64,000 bases of DNA from Saksenaea vasiformis B4078 (GCA_000697055.1 JNDT01002076.1:1-64000); one strand, 5' to 3'. Counted from the first letter of the stretch, positions 11,470 to 24,300 are shown. Numbers and translations: made by a program. The notes: generated from the letters alone by a model not told the origin.

Positions 11470-11885
11470 AGATGTGATTGAATATTGGCGGACGACTTGT
11501 TGGCTGGTGGACACCTGCAATTCCGGGACATGGCCAAAGCGTGAATATTTCTTGCAGCGCTCAAATCTCAGTTGCCAAACGCGTGATCAGTTGTTGCGTA
11601 CCACCACCAAGTGCAAGTTCGATTTCTCCATTTGCAAGTTCGCCAATGACCTCGTTCCACGAATACTGCAGATTTTACTTGAATATGCTTCATTTACTGA
11701 CAGAATTATCAACCCGCTCTTGCGTCCCTGCAAATTTCAGCAACTCCCGTGCCTATTCGCCAGAGAGTGGTTTTCCGCTAAATGTACGTCGATTGACAGC
11801 AACACAGGCACCATCTACAACGTCATCGTTGGTACGAACAAATTCTGCCTTGCGCTACTTCTTGCAATACTCTCCAGATAACCGA
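11470..11885 (-). pseudogene. Decayed coding sequence, unrecognised
   Basis: On the minus strand, blocks such as EFVRTNDDVVDGACVAVNRR, YSWNEVIGELANGEIELALG and EIFTLWPCPGIAGVHQPTSR look like real protein and are separated by in-frame stops (two TAA/TGA-type) and a possible intron. An overlapping plus-strand ORF of 143 codons also exists (11478-11909), but its composition is less protein-like. Family not recognised, and strand is uncertain. It abuts dispersed repeat C. Confidence 0.3.
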
Positions 11886-11929
11886 TGCTTTAAACCGTAT
11901 GTTGCCTAGCCAGGTACGGAGTATCGTCG

Positions 11930-12145
11930 TGTCTCTCCGAACATCCGAAGGTTAAGTAAATGCTGCGTGCTCACGCATCACACATCATCTCTTTCAAAAG
12001 ATCTTTCTAAATAAAACGAGTGCATCCTCTTTAGAAACGTTTGTACTACCGTACGGCAGCGATCATTTCAATCAAGTGTTTCTTAGAACACTGGCGGTTG
12101 CTTGGATATTGCATACTTATTCGTCATCTTTCGAATCGGAAAACG
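11930..12145 (+). repeat. Dispersed repeat C, copy 1
   Basis: About 215 bp clearly similar to 31780-32005 in the same orientation (cores: aacatccgaa, taaatgctgcgtg, cgtcctctttagaa, ttcgtcatctttc; roughly 80% by eye). Confidence 0.8.
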
Positions 12146-12332
12146 TTTTCGTATTTGCTAATTTTCTTAGCATCCTCTCATACTTGATGCTGTGAGTACA
12201 CACAGTTGCGCCACCTAGTAGTCCCTTCGTTTGTTTTTTCAAGTGTGGTTTATGACCTGGACAGTTCCAATTCGACGCAAATGAGTGTGTTGGTGCTATC
12301 TCAATTCGAAACTGCTGTAATTCAAGATATTC

Positions 12333-12581
12333 TCATTGCTCTGCTTGTCTGGTGGCCCTCGTGCAATTACGACAACGTCTTATTGGCATACGCGTCTCGG
12401 TGCGAACACCAGCTTCTGGCTGATCGCAGGCTCCCTGCTTTTCTTTGTTCTCATTGGACGTTTGCTTCCTCTTTGTTGTACGTCTGGACTTGGCTCGATG
12501 CTCCCGTTTACGCTCTAGACGAGAAAGCGTTACATCCAAGAACTGTTTTAACAGACATGTAAGTGGCTCGTCCCGATCCAT
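12333..12581 (-). CDS. Small hypothetical protein (doubtful)
   Basis: An ATG-initiated 82-codon frame starting MDRDEPLTCLLKQFL, very rich in Arg/Lys and ending RRCRNCTRATRQAEQ. No domain recognised. It may be an exon of a larger or dead gene. The frame is also open on the opposite strand, so coding status is weak. Confidence 0.25.
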   Translation of the reverse strand: MDRDEPLTCLLKQFLDVTLSRLERKREHRAKSRRTTKRKQTSNENKEKQGACDQPEAGVRTETRMPIRRCRNCTRATRQAEQ

Positions 12582-13311
12582 CTCTCCCTCGTCAGTGGTC
12601 TCTGTACCCTGTTGTCATTGCATTCCTCCTCTTCCAATGGATGCTTTTTTTCTAACTTCTTTCTTTGATGAATTCACGAACAGTGCGTGATATGAGGATA
12701 AAGAACATGGTTGAAGAAAACGAAAACCGGATAAGTTATGAAAGACAAAGAAGAGAAACACTATGCCTCAAAGAAGAAGAAAGAGACGTTTGCGTCGAAC
12801 CAATCAGAGCGCATGGATACCAGCAATCAGAAGAAAGCTGCATGATGATCTCTGAATCAAGTTAATAAGCGTGATGGGCTGCCAAATACAAAGAAAAGAA
12901 ACAATATGCCTTAAAAAGAGAAAAAAAAACAAGTGTGCATCAAGTTACTTAGTAGACCAATTGGAGCATATGAATGCAACTGGATCAGAAAAAACTTCTT
13001 GAATCGAGTTCGTGAGCACGGTGGACCACATCGAAAATTACTTCCACAGTCTAAGCATAATGGATACTTCAAGCTTTTATTAGTTCGCGCTTTCCAGACG
13101 GTAACTCTTCTTTAATCAAACAGACTTAGTTGGTCTTGCTTTCATCATAACTAGACCTTTATTAATTATGTATTTTCATTCTTACATCAGATGTGCAGTT
13201 TTAATCAGTGCTTGACAGCGTCCCATTAGTTATATATAGTTGTAGACTCGATGAATGACTTGCACAAAAAAGAGAAAGAAAGCATGGAAGTGTGTACACA
13301 GTATGGTATTA
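12582..13311. other. Intergenic
   Basis: A-rich stretches near 12700-12900 with short ORFs but no protein-like motifs. Nothing recognised. Confidence 0.5.
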
Positions 13312-14441
13312 TCAATCGGATATCCACGATTTCGTCAAGTCAACAATGGTATATGGACCATCAGCGGCCCAAGTGACAACAGCCGGTGTACGATTGTTAC
13401 TAGAGGTATATCCGTGCAAAACGATGCGATACTGGCGCGTAAGCTGTAGACTGGTTGCGTTATACGGTGCCTGATAATAGAAACGCGCACTGTAAGCATT
13501 GACGTGCTCTGCTATAGTTATATTGCCAGTCGGAGGATCTGGATCCGTTGGCACCAGGTATAGACTAACTGTTTGGATATCATGGATTTTGCAGTACCAT
13601 GAAATAGGTATAGGCTGCATATCAATGAGATCACCGTAAAGTTAATTCAAATAACCTTGTCTCTTTTCCTTGTTAATTGACTTACGATTCCCACGAAAAG
13701 ACGGCCCATAGGGACTTTAGAAAGAAACCCAAGCCCATGTCCCAGGTTATTCAGCGAGGTGCCGTCTGCCATAACGCCAGGATCCGGACCGGTGACGAAA
13801 AAAAACTGACCGGGCTGACTCAGCAGTGTAAAAGGTCCTGCAATTTGATCGTGATTACGGCACTCTAGACCTCGTTCGCTCTCAAACGCTGACGGATCTT
13901 CGTTAAAGGACGCCTGCTCTTTCTCAGAGAGACCTTGCCAGCGCGACTGTAACACAATATAGAGCCGCTTGTTGAATGTTTGTCTGACACTGGCAGGCGT
14001 ATCCCATAGGAAAATCCCGGTAGAAGGATCGATGTTCGAAGCAATAATTCCCGTGCGGTTCGTATAGTTGTCGACCCACAAAAGGGTTAGTGTCAAACTG
14101 ACCGTACTTTCATGCCAACCAATGTTGTTTCGAAATGTGTCAATCGCTGACTTATTGTACATCCAACTAACAAGCAGGCTAGTCGATGTCAGGTACACCC
14201 CCCCAACCACCGGGGATGTTAGCATAATACAGGTGTTTGTGGCCTGGAATACTTCTATGGCGTTGCCAGCGATGGCCCATGAAACTGGGATCGCAGTACC
14301 TGTTCCGCCGCTTTCTTCGGGTCGAGGTGTTAGGCCGGCGATGGCGGCCGCAGACACATTGAACCCATCTCCATCTGCATCTGCATATGCAAACAGTAAA
14401 ACAAATAACCACCACAGGAGGGTAGGCGTTCGTGAACGCAT
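13312..14441 (-). CDS. Secreted Kre9/Knh1-like beta-sandwich protein
   Basis: Exons 13686-14441 and 13312-13614 are joined by a GTAAGT...ATGCAG intron and give 352 residues. It begins MRSRTPTLLWWLFVLLFAYADA, a clear signal peptide. The mature part holds two Ig-like repeats of the kind seen in fungal Ser/Thr-rich cell-wall proteins. The first includes LTSPVVGGVYLTSTSLLVSW ... SNIDPSTGIFLWDTP ... KRLYIVLQSRW. The second includes PIPISWYCKIHDIQTVSLYL ... QYRIVLHG. This order resembles the Kre9/Knh1 N-terminal domain involved in beta-1,6-glucan or cell-wall assembly. Several NxS/T sites fit secretion. There is no C-terminal hydrophobic tail, so no GPI anchor is evident. The general fold call is firm but the specific role is not. 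Confidence 0.7.
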
Positions 14442-15710
14442 AGAAAGTTCCGTGTAGTGTGATAGGCGGAGTAAGTTAACGAAAAACTTGCACTAGTAGA
14501 TGAACCTTGGCTTAGCGGCTAAAGTCAAATGACGGTCTCTTAGATTATAAGATGAAAAAGACGTCTATTGTTAGCATAAAAAGCATCTTTGCCATAAACC
14601 ACATAGAGTCTCTACAGTAATAGCCTCAGGAAGGACATGCAAAAAAGATCAATGTTTATTTTTATTTTTATTTTTTTACTGCAGACTGCAGGTACCTTTG
14701 CCCCGAAATCGAAGTCGCGGCCGCCAATATTGAAGTTGTATGGTGACAAATTTAGTAATCGTGCTTACCGAGAAACCTAAAACTTTTCGTTCTTATAAAC
14801 TATCTGTGCTCGCGTTGTCAATGCAGTAATGTATCTGTTAGTACGCACGAAGACAATCTAAAAGACGGAAGACATTCACAGGAGGGAAAGGGCGACTAAA
14901 CGAGATTACGCAATTTAGACGGATCAAGACAAAGCAGGTCCCTTTAAGCTACTATCTGGGAAGATTTGAATGCGCCAGCTGCAGCAGCTAGACTACATGT
15001 TCACTCAGCACGAAGATGCTTACTATAATATTGAAAAATCGCCTGACAGTATGTTTGAAAAACATAAAAGTATTGGGTCGACCTGGATCCTCCACAATGA
15101 AATCCAAGTTGCCATTTCCCTATGGATAACCATGTTTGACAATAAGACCCCTTTGAGCTTTTCGTAATGCTACTCGGAGAACAACATCAATCTTCATCAA
15201 GTAGATGCAGAAAAAAAAAAGCGGGCGGGAAGTAGATATAAAATATTTACACAGTAACCGTATCTCTAACGCGAGACAATCGACATAAATGTAACATGGA
15301 AGAGTATGACTTGCAAACCATAGCAGTTAATGGACGTAAAAAGTCCTGGTTCAATGCGCAGAATAACGCAGAATAATTTCAGATGAACGAAACACCAGAA
15401 GAGAAGTCATAGAAAAGGTAATTTGACAGTGAATGCGTGCGTTCGTGTCCTGTTCGTAAGATGAGATTTTGAAAGAGTTGGCGTTTCTGTTTTGTTGCTT
15501 GCTAATTTATATGAAATTTTCTGAAGCATTTGCAACCTTCATTCCTAACTAACTACACCGCACATGCGCACAAAAACGTTAATACTCGTTACATGTATGT
15601 ACCTTTCTGCTTTTTTAAGACGTTGAGTTTGAATTTGTTCAACCAGATCCGCAAACAGCTGCCCTTTTCTTTTTTCTTTTGGCGACACGTTGTGTGCCAT
15701 AGACTCCACC
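14442..15710. other. Intergenic between divergent genes
   Basis: Shared upstream region of the Kre9-like gene (minus) and UFE1 (plus), about 1.27 kb. T-rich tracts (about 14657-14676) and no convincing ORF. Confidence 0.6.
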
Positions 15711-16781
15711 ATGCCCGATCGTACAGCTGACTTTCGTTCCATTGTCAATGCCGTACCCACTCCAACAACTAAACCAAAGCGACGAAATGAAACAGAATCC
15801 TATGATTTATTTATAAAAGAAGCTTACCGCATCCACCAGCACATTGCCAGCTTGAAACGATTCCTGCTTTCTGTTCGTCAGGCATACCTCAGCACTGCTA
15901 CTAGACCCGTTGGACGAAAGCCAACCAAAAAAGCACCATTGGCCGATCTATCTACCGAAGGATCGTCGTCATCGCTATTTGCGCTGTTTCCCACTGATAT
16001 CACCTTTCTTACGGACAGTGAACGTGATGAGATAGACTTTCAAGCAAAAATGATTATTCGGCGCTGTATGGATCGAATTGAGGAGCTAGAGGAAGCAGAA
16101 AAGATACGACAGAAAAAGGAAGCATCGAGGCCAGCGAGCCGACTTGCATCGTTTTTTAGCAGCGTCGTCCTTGCCAGTGCGAATGTAGAAGATGTACTGG
16201 CTGTTCATCGGAGCAGTATTACATGGTTGCTGAATAACCGTCTGACAGCGGTATCAAAGCTTCAGAAGGAGCAACAGGAAATAAGATTGACGCGGGAAAT
16301 TGAGAAAAGTGAGAATCGACTTTTCCGTACCACCGCGATCATACCCGCCCTCACGAATCCCGACTCACCCTCTACAAAACCGCCACAGTCTACCATACGC
16401 GCGCCAGACTATACAGTCGAAGAACACACTGAAATGGACGCATTTGAGGAGCAGTTATCTAAGGAACAATTGCAGATGCTGGAACAAGAGAACTCGCAAA
16501 TGCTTGAGGAGCTGAGTAACACGCTCAACCAAGTGCGCAGTGCTGAAAAGGCACTATTGGAAATCTCAACCCTTCAATCACAGTTGACAAACCATCTAGC
16601 AGTGCAAACCGTACAGACAGATAAACTCTATGCAGACGCTATGGCAACGACGCAGCGTGTAGAACAAGGAAATCTACAGCTGATAAAAACTCGTGAACAT
16701 AATCAAGGAACACGAAAATTTATGCTTCTCTTTTTAATTTGTGCCAGTTTCGTCTTATTGTTTCTCGACTGGTATTCATGA
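15711..16781 (+). CDS. UFE1: Syntaxin-18/Ufe1-type ER t-SNARE
   Basis: Single exon, 356 residues. The start is the ACC-ATG at 15711 (MPDRTADFRSIVN), since the upstream in-frame codon is not ATG. Residues 1-80 match the syntaxin-18 N-terminal domain (DRTADFRSIV, then YDLFIKEAYRIHQHIASLKR and FLLSVRQAYLS). A long helical, Glu-rich region follows. The SNARE-like heptad region lies at about 255-330 (LEISTLQSQLTNHLAVQTVQ). The tail anchor KFMLLFLICASFVLLFLDWY is at the extreme C-terminus. Ufe1/syntaxin-18 is the Qa-SNARE for COPI vesicles returning to the ER and for ER membrane fusion, working with Use1, Sec20 and Sec22. Its stop codon is 53 bp from the stop of convergent RFC1. Confidence 0.92.
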   Translation: MPDRTADFRSIVNAVPTPTTKPKRRNETESYDLFIKEAYRIHQHIASLKRFLLSVRQAYLSTATRPVGRKPTKKAPLADLSTEGSSSSLFALFPTDITFLTDSERDEIDFQAKMIIRRCMDRIEELEEAEKIRQKKEASRPASRLASFFSSVVLASANVEDVLAVHRSSITWLLNNRLTAVSKLQKEQQEIRLTREIEKSENRLFRTTAIIPALTNPDSPSTKPPQSTIRAPDYTVEEHTEMDAFEEQLSKEQLQMLEQENSQMLEELSNTLNQVRSAEKALLEISTLQSQLTNHLAVQTVQTDKLYADAMATTQRVEQGNLQLIKTREHNQGTRKFMLLFLICASFVLLFLDWYS

Positions 16782-16834
16782 ATAAACAATAATGTAGAAA
16801 CAAAAGTACTTTCACGCTTGTAGCAAATAGTGAT

Positions 16835-19800
16835 TTATTTCTTCACTCGCTTCTTCGATGGCCCCTGACTACTTTCAGCTTTGGTCTTCCTTTTCTTACC
16901 ACCACCAGACTTGATAAGTTTATCCTTGTCGATACTTTCGTCCTCTTCTTCTCCTTCCTCCTCTTCTTCAATTTCCACCACTTCTTCTTCTGCTACCACG
17001 CCTTCGTCGTCAGCCAAATCTTCAACCACTGGAGCTTCCTTGGCTTTCTTGATGGGCACACCACTGGTCTGGAAGAGAACAGGATGGCTTCGCTTGCTGT
17101 ATCTAGAAATACAAACATATACAGATTAGAAGAAGTTACACCAAAAAGAAGTTACTTACTCTCTGGTGAACGCATTCTTAATTTTTGCTGGGATCTGGGA
17201 AATTGGTTTCTTCGTGGTTCCTACTTCCAGTTCGCTCAACGTTTCCAGACTTTCGCGATCCAGATGATAAGTGTCCATCAATGCAATTGCTTCGTCAAAT
17301 TGTTCCTGTTCGGGAGTACGTTATCAGACCCGACCACACACCATCTCCAGTGAACTTACTTGCTCCAAGTATTTGAAAATACGTGTAGTCAGAGTAGACA
17401 CATACGACAATCGCAGTTCGAATTTACTTGCCGAAGACTGAAGTCGAATACCAGCTTGCATGTCCGTTAAGAGCTTTTTGTATTTCGTAGCCTTTGAGTT
17501 CTGGCCAAGCCATCTATGACACAATGAGCAAACTTCATCACAAGCCTTTATGTGCCACTTACTGTGGAAAGTTACACCTGTTTCCGGCGAAACTTCCCTC
17601 CATGTAGGATGAAGGAAATACGCACGAAAACACGGAGTGGATAGGCATAAGAGAGTACTGCTGCGATGATCTATAGACACAGTAAAGTTAAGAGCTCAGC
17701 ACGGATAACAGGATCTTTAAGAGTTACCCATGGATTTTTGCATCGACTAAATCACCATCAGCCATCGCTTCAGCTGCCTTTGCAGCGAGTTCCAACTCGC
17801 GACACGCAATTTCCTTAGGGCTGCCAGTCTTGGCCATCAAGTTGGCTTTTGCAGGGCTAGATTTTGTATAGTTTTCCTATCATTTGATCAGTATTATTAC
17901 GACTTAATCATCACCTTACAAAAATCATTAGGGGTGACAAAGATGGCTCGTGGAAATAGATGTTGGATTTTTCGGCTAACGACTTTTCCTGCCAGCCTCG
18001 AGAGCTCATAAGCTCCAACGGAATATCGAAAAGGCTCATCTGGGCTGACTTCTCATTTGTCTTCCCTCTACAATGATGCTTTAGGACTTTGACCAAAAAA
18101 AAGGGGGGGGTACATACAATGTTTTGGCATCGTCATAAGACATCTTTGTTCCATTGCGCCTGTATGTCGACAGGATATTGATGATTTGACGAATATCGTT
18201 TCTTGTTGAATGCACAAGTTCTTCGATCGCATTAGCATCGAGTTGGAGTTTCTCACTTCATTGTATATTTAGCATGCAACGTATCAGAGCTAGAGAACTT
18301 ACCGAAAAGCGATAGTCATGATTCTCGAGCGTAGTTGGTTCGCTGGCGTCCTGTAGGAGAGAATGATCGTAAAACAGTATCCTCAGATGATATTAAGTCT
18401 TACCGTTTAAACTTTGCAGGGTAACATACTTTTACCAATGGTTGCACTTTTGTAGATCGGATATCATTGCAGATACAAATGATCGGTATCTAGCATAGCG
18501 CTAGTTAGGTAACTACTAGAGAAAATAGGTATCTTGCCTTTGTTTTTCGAACTAATGACGCTAGCTCAGCTCCTCCACCTCGATCACCAGCAGACATGCC
18601 ATCCACTTCATCCATCACTAACACAATCTTCTTTCCTTTTTCCGCCTTCGTGCCACGTTAAATCATGGCGTGCACTCACACCTTCATTAGTTTACCTTAG
18701 GTCTAAGATCGCCTTTGAAAAACTCTGTCATGGTACGGTTATCGATCATGTCCGTGATTTTTTCCTACGCGTTCGTTAGAAAGTCTATACCAGTAGCCTA
18801 AAGCAAGCACATACTTGCAGCACTTTCTTGCTTCGAACGTCACTGGCATTAAATTCCAAGACTTCGTACCCGAGTGATTCGGAAACCACATGAGCAGCTG
18901 TAGTTTTTCCAATGCCAGGTGGACCACTGATCAATACTCCGCGGAAACTAAAGATATCGTCCTTTGCAGCTCCTTGAAAGTTGTTGGCCAAGTTGTTCTC
19001 CCTGCAAAACCAGATTTAGCAATGAATCCATTGGTACACTGTTGCTATTACTTACCAGCTTTCCAGCCAGGCAGTAATTTTCTTCACCATCTCCTTATTT
19101 CCCATAATTTCATTTATCGTTTTCGGCTTATATTTTTCAGTCCATAATTGAGATGCTAATTCAGCGCTTGCTAGGGTTGATGTGCTACTTGGATTGTTAA
19201 ATCGAGAATACGTTTACAAAATAGACCTACGTAGTAGCAGCTTTGGTGTCAGCTGGCGCAGCAGCAGTAGTTTTGCTTGCGGCTTTCCCTTTTGATGCTG
19301 ATGCCTTTCCTTTTGGTGCCTTTTCTACCGGCGCCATTGATTCCGTCTCTTTCTCTTCTGATTTTTCAACGAGCTCGTAGAACGCGTCCTCATCCAAAAT
19401 TTTTGTGCCCAACTTTTCTGCTTTTTCTGTTTTCGTTGCACCGGCATCTCGACCGCGAAGCAAGTAGGTTGTCTTTCCACTGACAGCGCTTGTAACCCGA
19501 CTATGAAACAGCTAAGTGTTTGTTTCTAATGATGTATCATACCCTCCATATCGCTTGATAATATCAGTCGTGGTAGCTTTGTCCATAGTCTCAAACTCTC
19601 CTGATATGACAAAGGTGCATCCTTGAAAACAGTTTGGCTTTCCTACTGGCAATGGGCGAGTGCCCAGTGCCTTTGGTGGCTCTCTGTGCATCCTCTCGTA
19701 GAAACTATGTATACATGACATGTGTACTGAGTTACATATTGATTGAAGCGAATGATTGCCGTACCTCTTTCCTTTTTTCTTCGGTGGTTCTTCTTTTACA

Positions 19801-20367
19801 TCTTCATCTTCCCGTTCTTTCACTGGGGCAACTTGCTTTCGCTTTTTCTCCGCTTTTTCGGACGCTGTTGCTGCACTCTTAGCTTTGGAAGTTGCTAAAG
19901 CCTTTTTTTCGGGCTTGATATCTTCCTCGACATATTCGTCCTCCTCGTGCTCTTCTGCAGGTTCAAATTCTTCATCGTCTTCCTTTTTAATTGGCGCTGG
20001 AGCTTTCTTTGTCGGTTTAGCTTTCTCTGCCGGTTTGATTTTCTTTGGTGGTTGGGCCTTTTCTGCCGGTCGCGCTTGCTTCGTTGCTTTCTTCGACGAA
20101 CTGAAAAACTCTGCTGGATCTACAAGCGTATCTTCTTCCTTTGATTTGCTATGTAACATTGTTAATTAAGTAGATAACTTTAAGAAATCGCGTGATTACC
20201 TTTCGTCCGCAGCGCTTTTTGATTCGCGTGAGCGTGGAGACGACTGACTATTAAAGAATGTGTAAGCAGGTTGTCATGCCTACTCCTCAAATTTACAAAT
20301 CATCGTCATCGCCACTTTTCTCTCTTTTAGTTGAAGGCTTTTTTGCAAAATACTTGGTGATGTCCAT
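16835..20367 (-). CDS. RFC1: Replication factor C large subunit
   Basis: A multi-exon minus-strand gene (at least 14 exons by splice signals), about 900 residues. It starts at ATG 20367 (MDITKYFAKKPSTKRE), like other Rfc1 N-termini with a PIP-like IxKYF. A Lys/Glu-rich linker follows, then a BRCT domain (about 190-275; CFQGCTFVISGEFE ... DIIKRYGG, exon join, RVTSAVSGKTTYLLRGRDAG). The AAA+ core opens LWTEKYKPKTINEIMGN, with Walker A GPPGIGKTTAAH, the family motif LEFNASDVRSKK, Walker B VLVMDEVDGM and sensor-1 region IICICND. The C-terminal RFC1 domain is followed by an acidic stretch and a basic tail (KKRKTKAESSQGPSKKRVKK). RFC loads PCNA at primer-template junctions. All exons are open. Confidence 0.95.
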
Positions 20368-21388
20368 GCAGTAATAATGAACGATAGCGCGACACGCGAC
20401 TTCCCAAGTTTCATTTGTGCGGATCTCTGCCGTGACCACAGAAACCGGTCTTCCAAATCGGGTAAGTAGACAGTCCACAATTGGGCCAATATTCATTAAA
20501 TCAGTTTGTGATTTCTCGCATGAATCAGGTCTTGCATTGTGCTAAGCTGTTGGTGGTTAAAGGAATACAGGCTCTTCCGTAGAGATTGGAATAGTTACAA
20601 TTGGAAAAATGCCGAGACGAATTACAAAAAAATTGTAGAAAGACAGAATTGGGACAACGAAAGAGGTTACGCAAAAGAATGGACGGGCAAAGCATATCCA
20701 ACAGTGAGTAATCCACTTTAGCTAATCCCAGATCCGCACTGGGATCCATTAGTCATTGAACTGAAGCTAATCCTAAACTGTGCGCGGATTTAGTGCCAAA
20801 ATTATCGAAAATCGTCCCAAATCAGAGTGAGTAACTATTAGTGTAATTTTCTTTGCTCTAACGGTATGCAAAAAGCGTTGTTAAATATCACCACTGTAAT
20901 ATTTGATAAAGAGAGCGTATTCTCACATTTTACGACGAATACACATTGTGCAATTTCCAAGAAAACCCACTTCATTATTGTGATCTTCCCGTTTGCTTAG
21001 ATTTCCTGATCGCCATATGTCTTTAGAAGGATGTTGTTTCAGGAATGGTATTCCCAATTTTTGTAACCGTTTTACTGCATTTTTTCCCTGTTAAAAAAAG
21101 ATGGCATAAATTTTGATTTGGATGGTACATCAACCCGGTACGGCGCATGATACACTTTGTTTGGAAATAGATATCGCAATACAAGTAAAAGAAATGCCGC
21201 AAAACAAAACAGAACGATGTCGCGGATATAAAATAAGAGATATCGCCAAATGTAGTCAAGGCAAAGTAGACCAAGAAATATGTATCTACTTACGCGAAGC
21301 TGTTTTCACCACGTTGTGGTGGCCGCCGCCTCACACCATCACGGCATGGGTTTTGTTCGCGAAATTGAAAAACGATAACAGGTACCAC
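20368..21388. other. Intergenic, RFC1 promoter side and 3' flank of Fanzor-like relic
   Basis: No gene recognised. In Fanzor/TnpB systems the guide (omega) RNA is usually encoded at or just past the 3' end of the nuclease gene, so 20.8-21.4 kb is where such an RNA would be sought. No structure could be established by eye. Confidence 0.5.
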
Positions 21389-24300
21389 TCAAAAGCACAC
21401 GTCTTGCTTGGTGATCTGACCGTAATACCGGAGCGCAATGCATGTACAAGACAACGAGTCGCGTGGAAACGAGTTTTTACATTGTTTGTAGGATTCGCAA
21501 TTTTGGTTGATACAACAGCTCGTGCCATTGTTGGCTACAGTTTTTCCATTTTTCTTCTTTCTGGGGTGAATCACACGGCAACCGCAAAATGGACATATCA
21601 TCGAGGTGCGGCGCTCGTTCGTCAGAAGCACAATACTGTGATGCATGCAAAGGCGTTTATGCCATTTGCCTCCGTACCTAAGGTGGCCTTTGATCCGCGT
21701 TCCAACCCCCGTCCCTGCATTCCCAATGGCTCGAATCATTGACTTCATGTTGTCATGTTGTTGTTTCACGATCATTTTGTTTAGAACTTGATCCTTGTGC
21801 CAAGGTAGCCACCTTTGCTGTCGTCGAACCCACTTGGCTCCATAAAATAGTCGTAAAATTGGAACTTCATTTCGTATTTTACCGTAACGTTCCACCAAGT
21901 CACCGGCATCCTTTGCATGATAAGTTGTGTTATCACATAGAACCTTTTCGGCAGCGGTCGCGTTTTGACCAAGCTCTGTGTTCTATACAACAAAATTTGA
22001 CTACATGCGCAACAACAAGAAACAAGGGAGGTTTACCTTTTTTGCCCGTTTCAATTTTTTCGAAAATTGGTAATGACCAGTGGGTTCAGCTTCACAAATT
22101 TTCCTTCTTTGATCAATTCCAACTGTTCAACGGTGTGTGTAACACTGGTCGCCAAGGTTGCCACGCCGTAGTCAGTACCAGTGATGATTGTGTTGCCCAA
22201 ATCCAAGCCCAGAGTTACATGTTTTGGATCTTCTTCGATTCTTGAGGTTGTGATGAGCTTTGATGGTGTAGGAGGAGAGCCTTTTTTCTTTGAGCTTTTC
22301 TTATTGTCCTTGATACTATTCATTGCCTAAATTGTCACCAGTGTCGATCTTAGCAGAACCCGGAATATCTACGATACGAAGATAATTTACCTTTTCTAAG
22401 TTGTACTTTGTGCTTCGAGCTGTAGCTAAACTATCTTGAATCTTATGCACTGCATCCGTGGCCGCCTGTTGTTGTCGTTTTAACGTCCTTTTCTTCCCTA
22501 TATCTTTAAAAATTTTGGTCTTCTTGACCTCATCAGCATCAAACGTAGAAGACAGGTGACGACGCAATGCATCAGATTCCTTTGGCGCGGATAAAGGGAC
22601 CGCAAATAGCTCTTGTACATTAGGTGGCGAGAGTCCAGAATCACCAACGCTCCTACCTGCCGTTACTTCGCGAGCCACATCACTGACATTGGTTGGCTTT
22701 GATACAAACGATGGCGTCGGTCGCTTGTTGCTGTTTCCTTTACCGCTATTCTTTTGAGGCATCTGGGTTCGTTCATCATGCATTGCCTTGCGATGAGCCG
22801 CAAGCTCCTTGGTTGCATTTCTTTTCACCTTCAAAGCCTTGTCACGTTCTTTTTCCAACTTGCGAATCTCATCATTGATAGTAACAGACGTATGGCTGGT
22901 TTGGACTTGGTTCACGGAAATGTCCTCGGAAAACTGGAGTCGCTTTTGATATAAAGACTGTTGTCATGGTTTCCTTGTAACGCCAATTAAACAGGTATCG
23001 TTAGCAGGTGTTATGTCCATGCGATAGATGAATTCGAGGCCGTTCTTTTGACAAATGGAATTGACGATGTCCAAATCAATGAAGCAATCAAACACATCAC
23101 GCTTTTTATGACATGACATGGCATTGGACGTTATCCCTTTGTTGGCCATGTGAAGTGTATCACCGAAGAGTTCATACAAGGATGGTGCGTCGACGGTCAA
23201 GGAATAAATGGCACCCGCCGATATTGATGGTGAAAAGCGCATGCAGAATTGTTGGTAGCCGCAGAGACGCAGCACTTCATTGCAAAAGATAATTATGTTC
23301 AATCGTAAATAACGTGGCTGGTCATGACGAACAATAAAAGGCTTGAGATAAGGGTAGATGGTTTGCATTGCATGAATTTCCTTGTGCAATAACTCTAATC
23401 CCTTGGCTTGTCTCTTCAACAATGCTGCATCAATTGTAGTTGCTTGTTCTGATAATAACAATCGCATCACGACATCTTGCAGGGATCCAATTTTGCGGGC
23501 AGAGATATCGTCGTTTGTTGATGGTAGTTGCAAATCATCCAGTTCGTAGCCTGTATTGTCAAGATTATCATGCAGGGCAACCAACGCTAGATCTTCGTCC
23601 AATTCCTAGAGAAAACAATTTGTATTTAGTAACATAAGCGCACCTCCTACCATTCATGCAGAACACGTACATCGACGTTCTCATCATTTTGTTTTTTCCG
23701 ATTTTCATGGATTGCTTTCTTGTTTTGGTCCTGTTCTTGTTGCAATTTGATACGATCCACCTTTAATGCATCCTAAGAAAAAGAAAAGAGTTATGTCAAA
23801 TGATTTTGCAGACAAACAATATGGTTTACCATAACACTCTGTAAATGCTTAATCCGATTTTCATAACCACGGCGTCGCTTTGCGGTTAGTTGGTCATCAT
23901 GGCCCATCATCTTCATCTCGATTTTCTTCAATTCCGACTCTTGTCTCCGCTTGGCATTCCGAACGTGGTTCCAACGCCTTTTGGCGATCTTCAACGCATC
24001 TTCCCTGGCCTATAATCGAGTAAAATTTCAATTTTTATTTCTTTGCAATTACATTTGGTGGACAAACATGATATTGGTATACCTGCTTGGTATTCGATGC
24101 TTTCTCAGCAGAAGCCTTTTTCTTCATATCATGATGCCGTTGCTCTCTACAGGGCGCCAGCCAAAGTCGTAAGAGCAAGCGCACTAGATATCGTAGCATC
24201 TTGTAGAATGATTGGCCATTCCAAACGTTTTTCGTAGTAGTCCCAAGTTTGTTGTTGTAAATAGCTCGGAGGCTTCTTGTGACAAGTGCGTCGGGAGCAG

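Noticed and set aside
11478..11909. 143-codon plus ORF as a gene
   Set aside because: Ser/Cys-rich composition and better protein-like blocks on the minus strand suggest it is a shadow of a decayed minus-strand sequence.
14068..14457. 129-codon plus ORF
   Set aside because: Opposite strand of the Kre9-like gene, which has a signal peptide and a good intron.
16881..17129. Plus-strand ORF rich in Ser/Leu opposite the RFC1 tail
   Set aside because: It is the antisense of the acidic RFC1 C-terminus. Low-complexity composition comes from Glu/Asp codons on the other strand.
19756..20169. 137-codon plus ORF rich in Ser/Phe
   Set aside because: Antisense of the Lys/Glu-rich RFC1 linker. The real exon is on the minus strand with clean splice sites.
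21113..21742. 209-codon plus ORF
   Set aside because: Antisense shadow of the Fanzor-like C-terminal exon, which has the zinc-ribbon and RuvC-III motifs.
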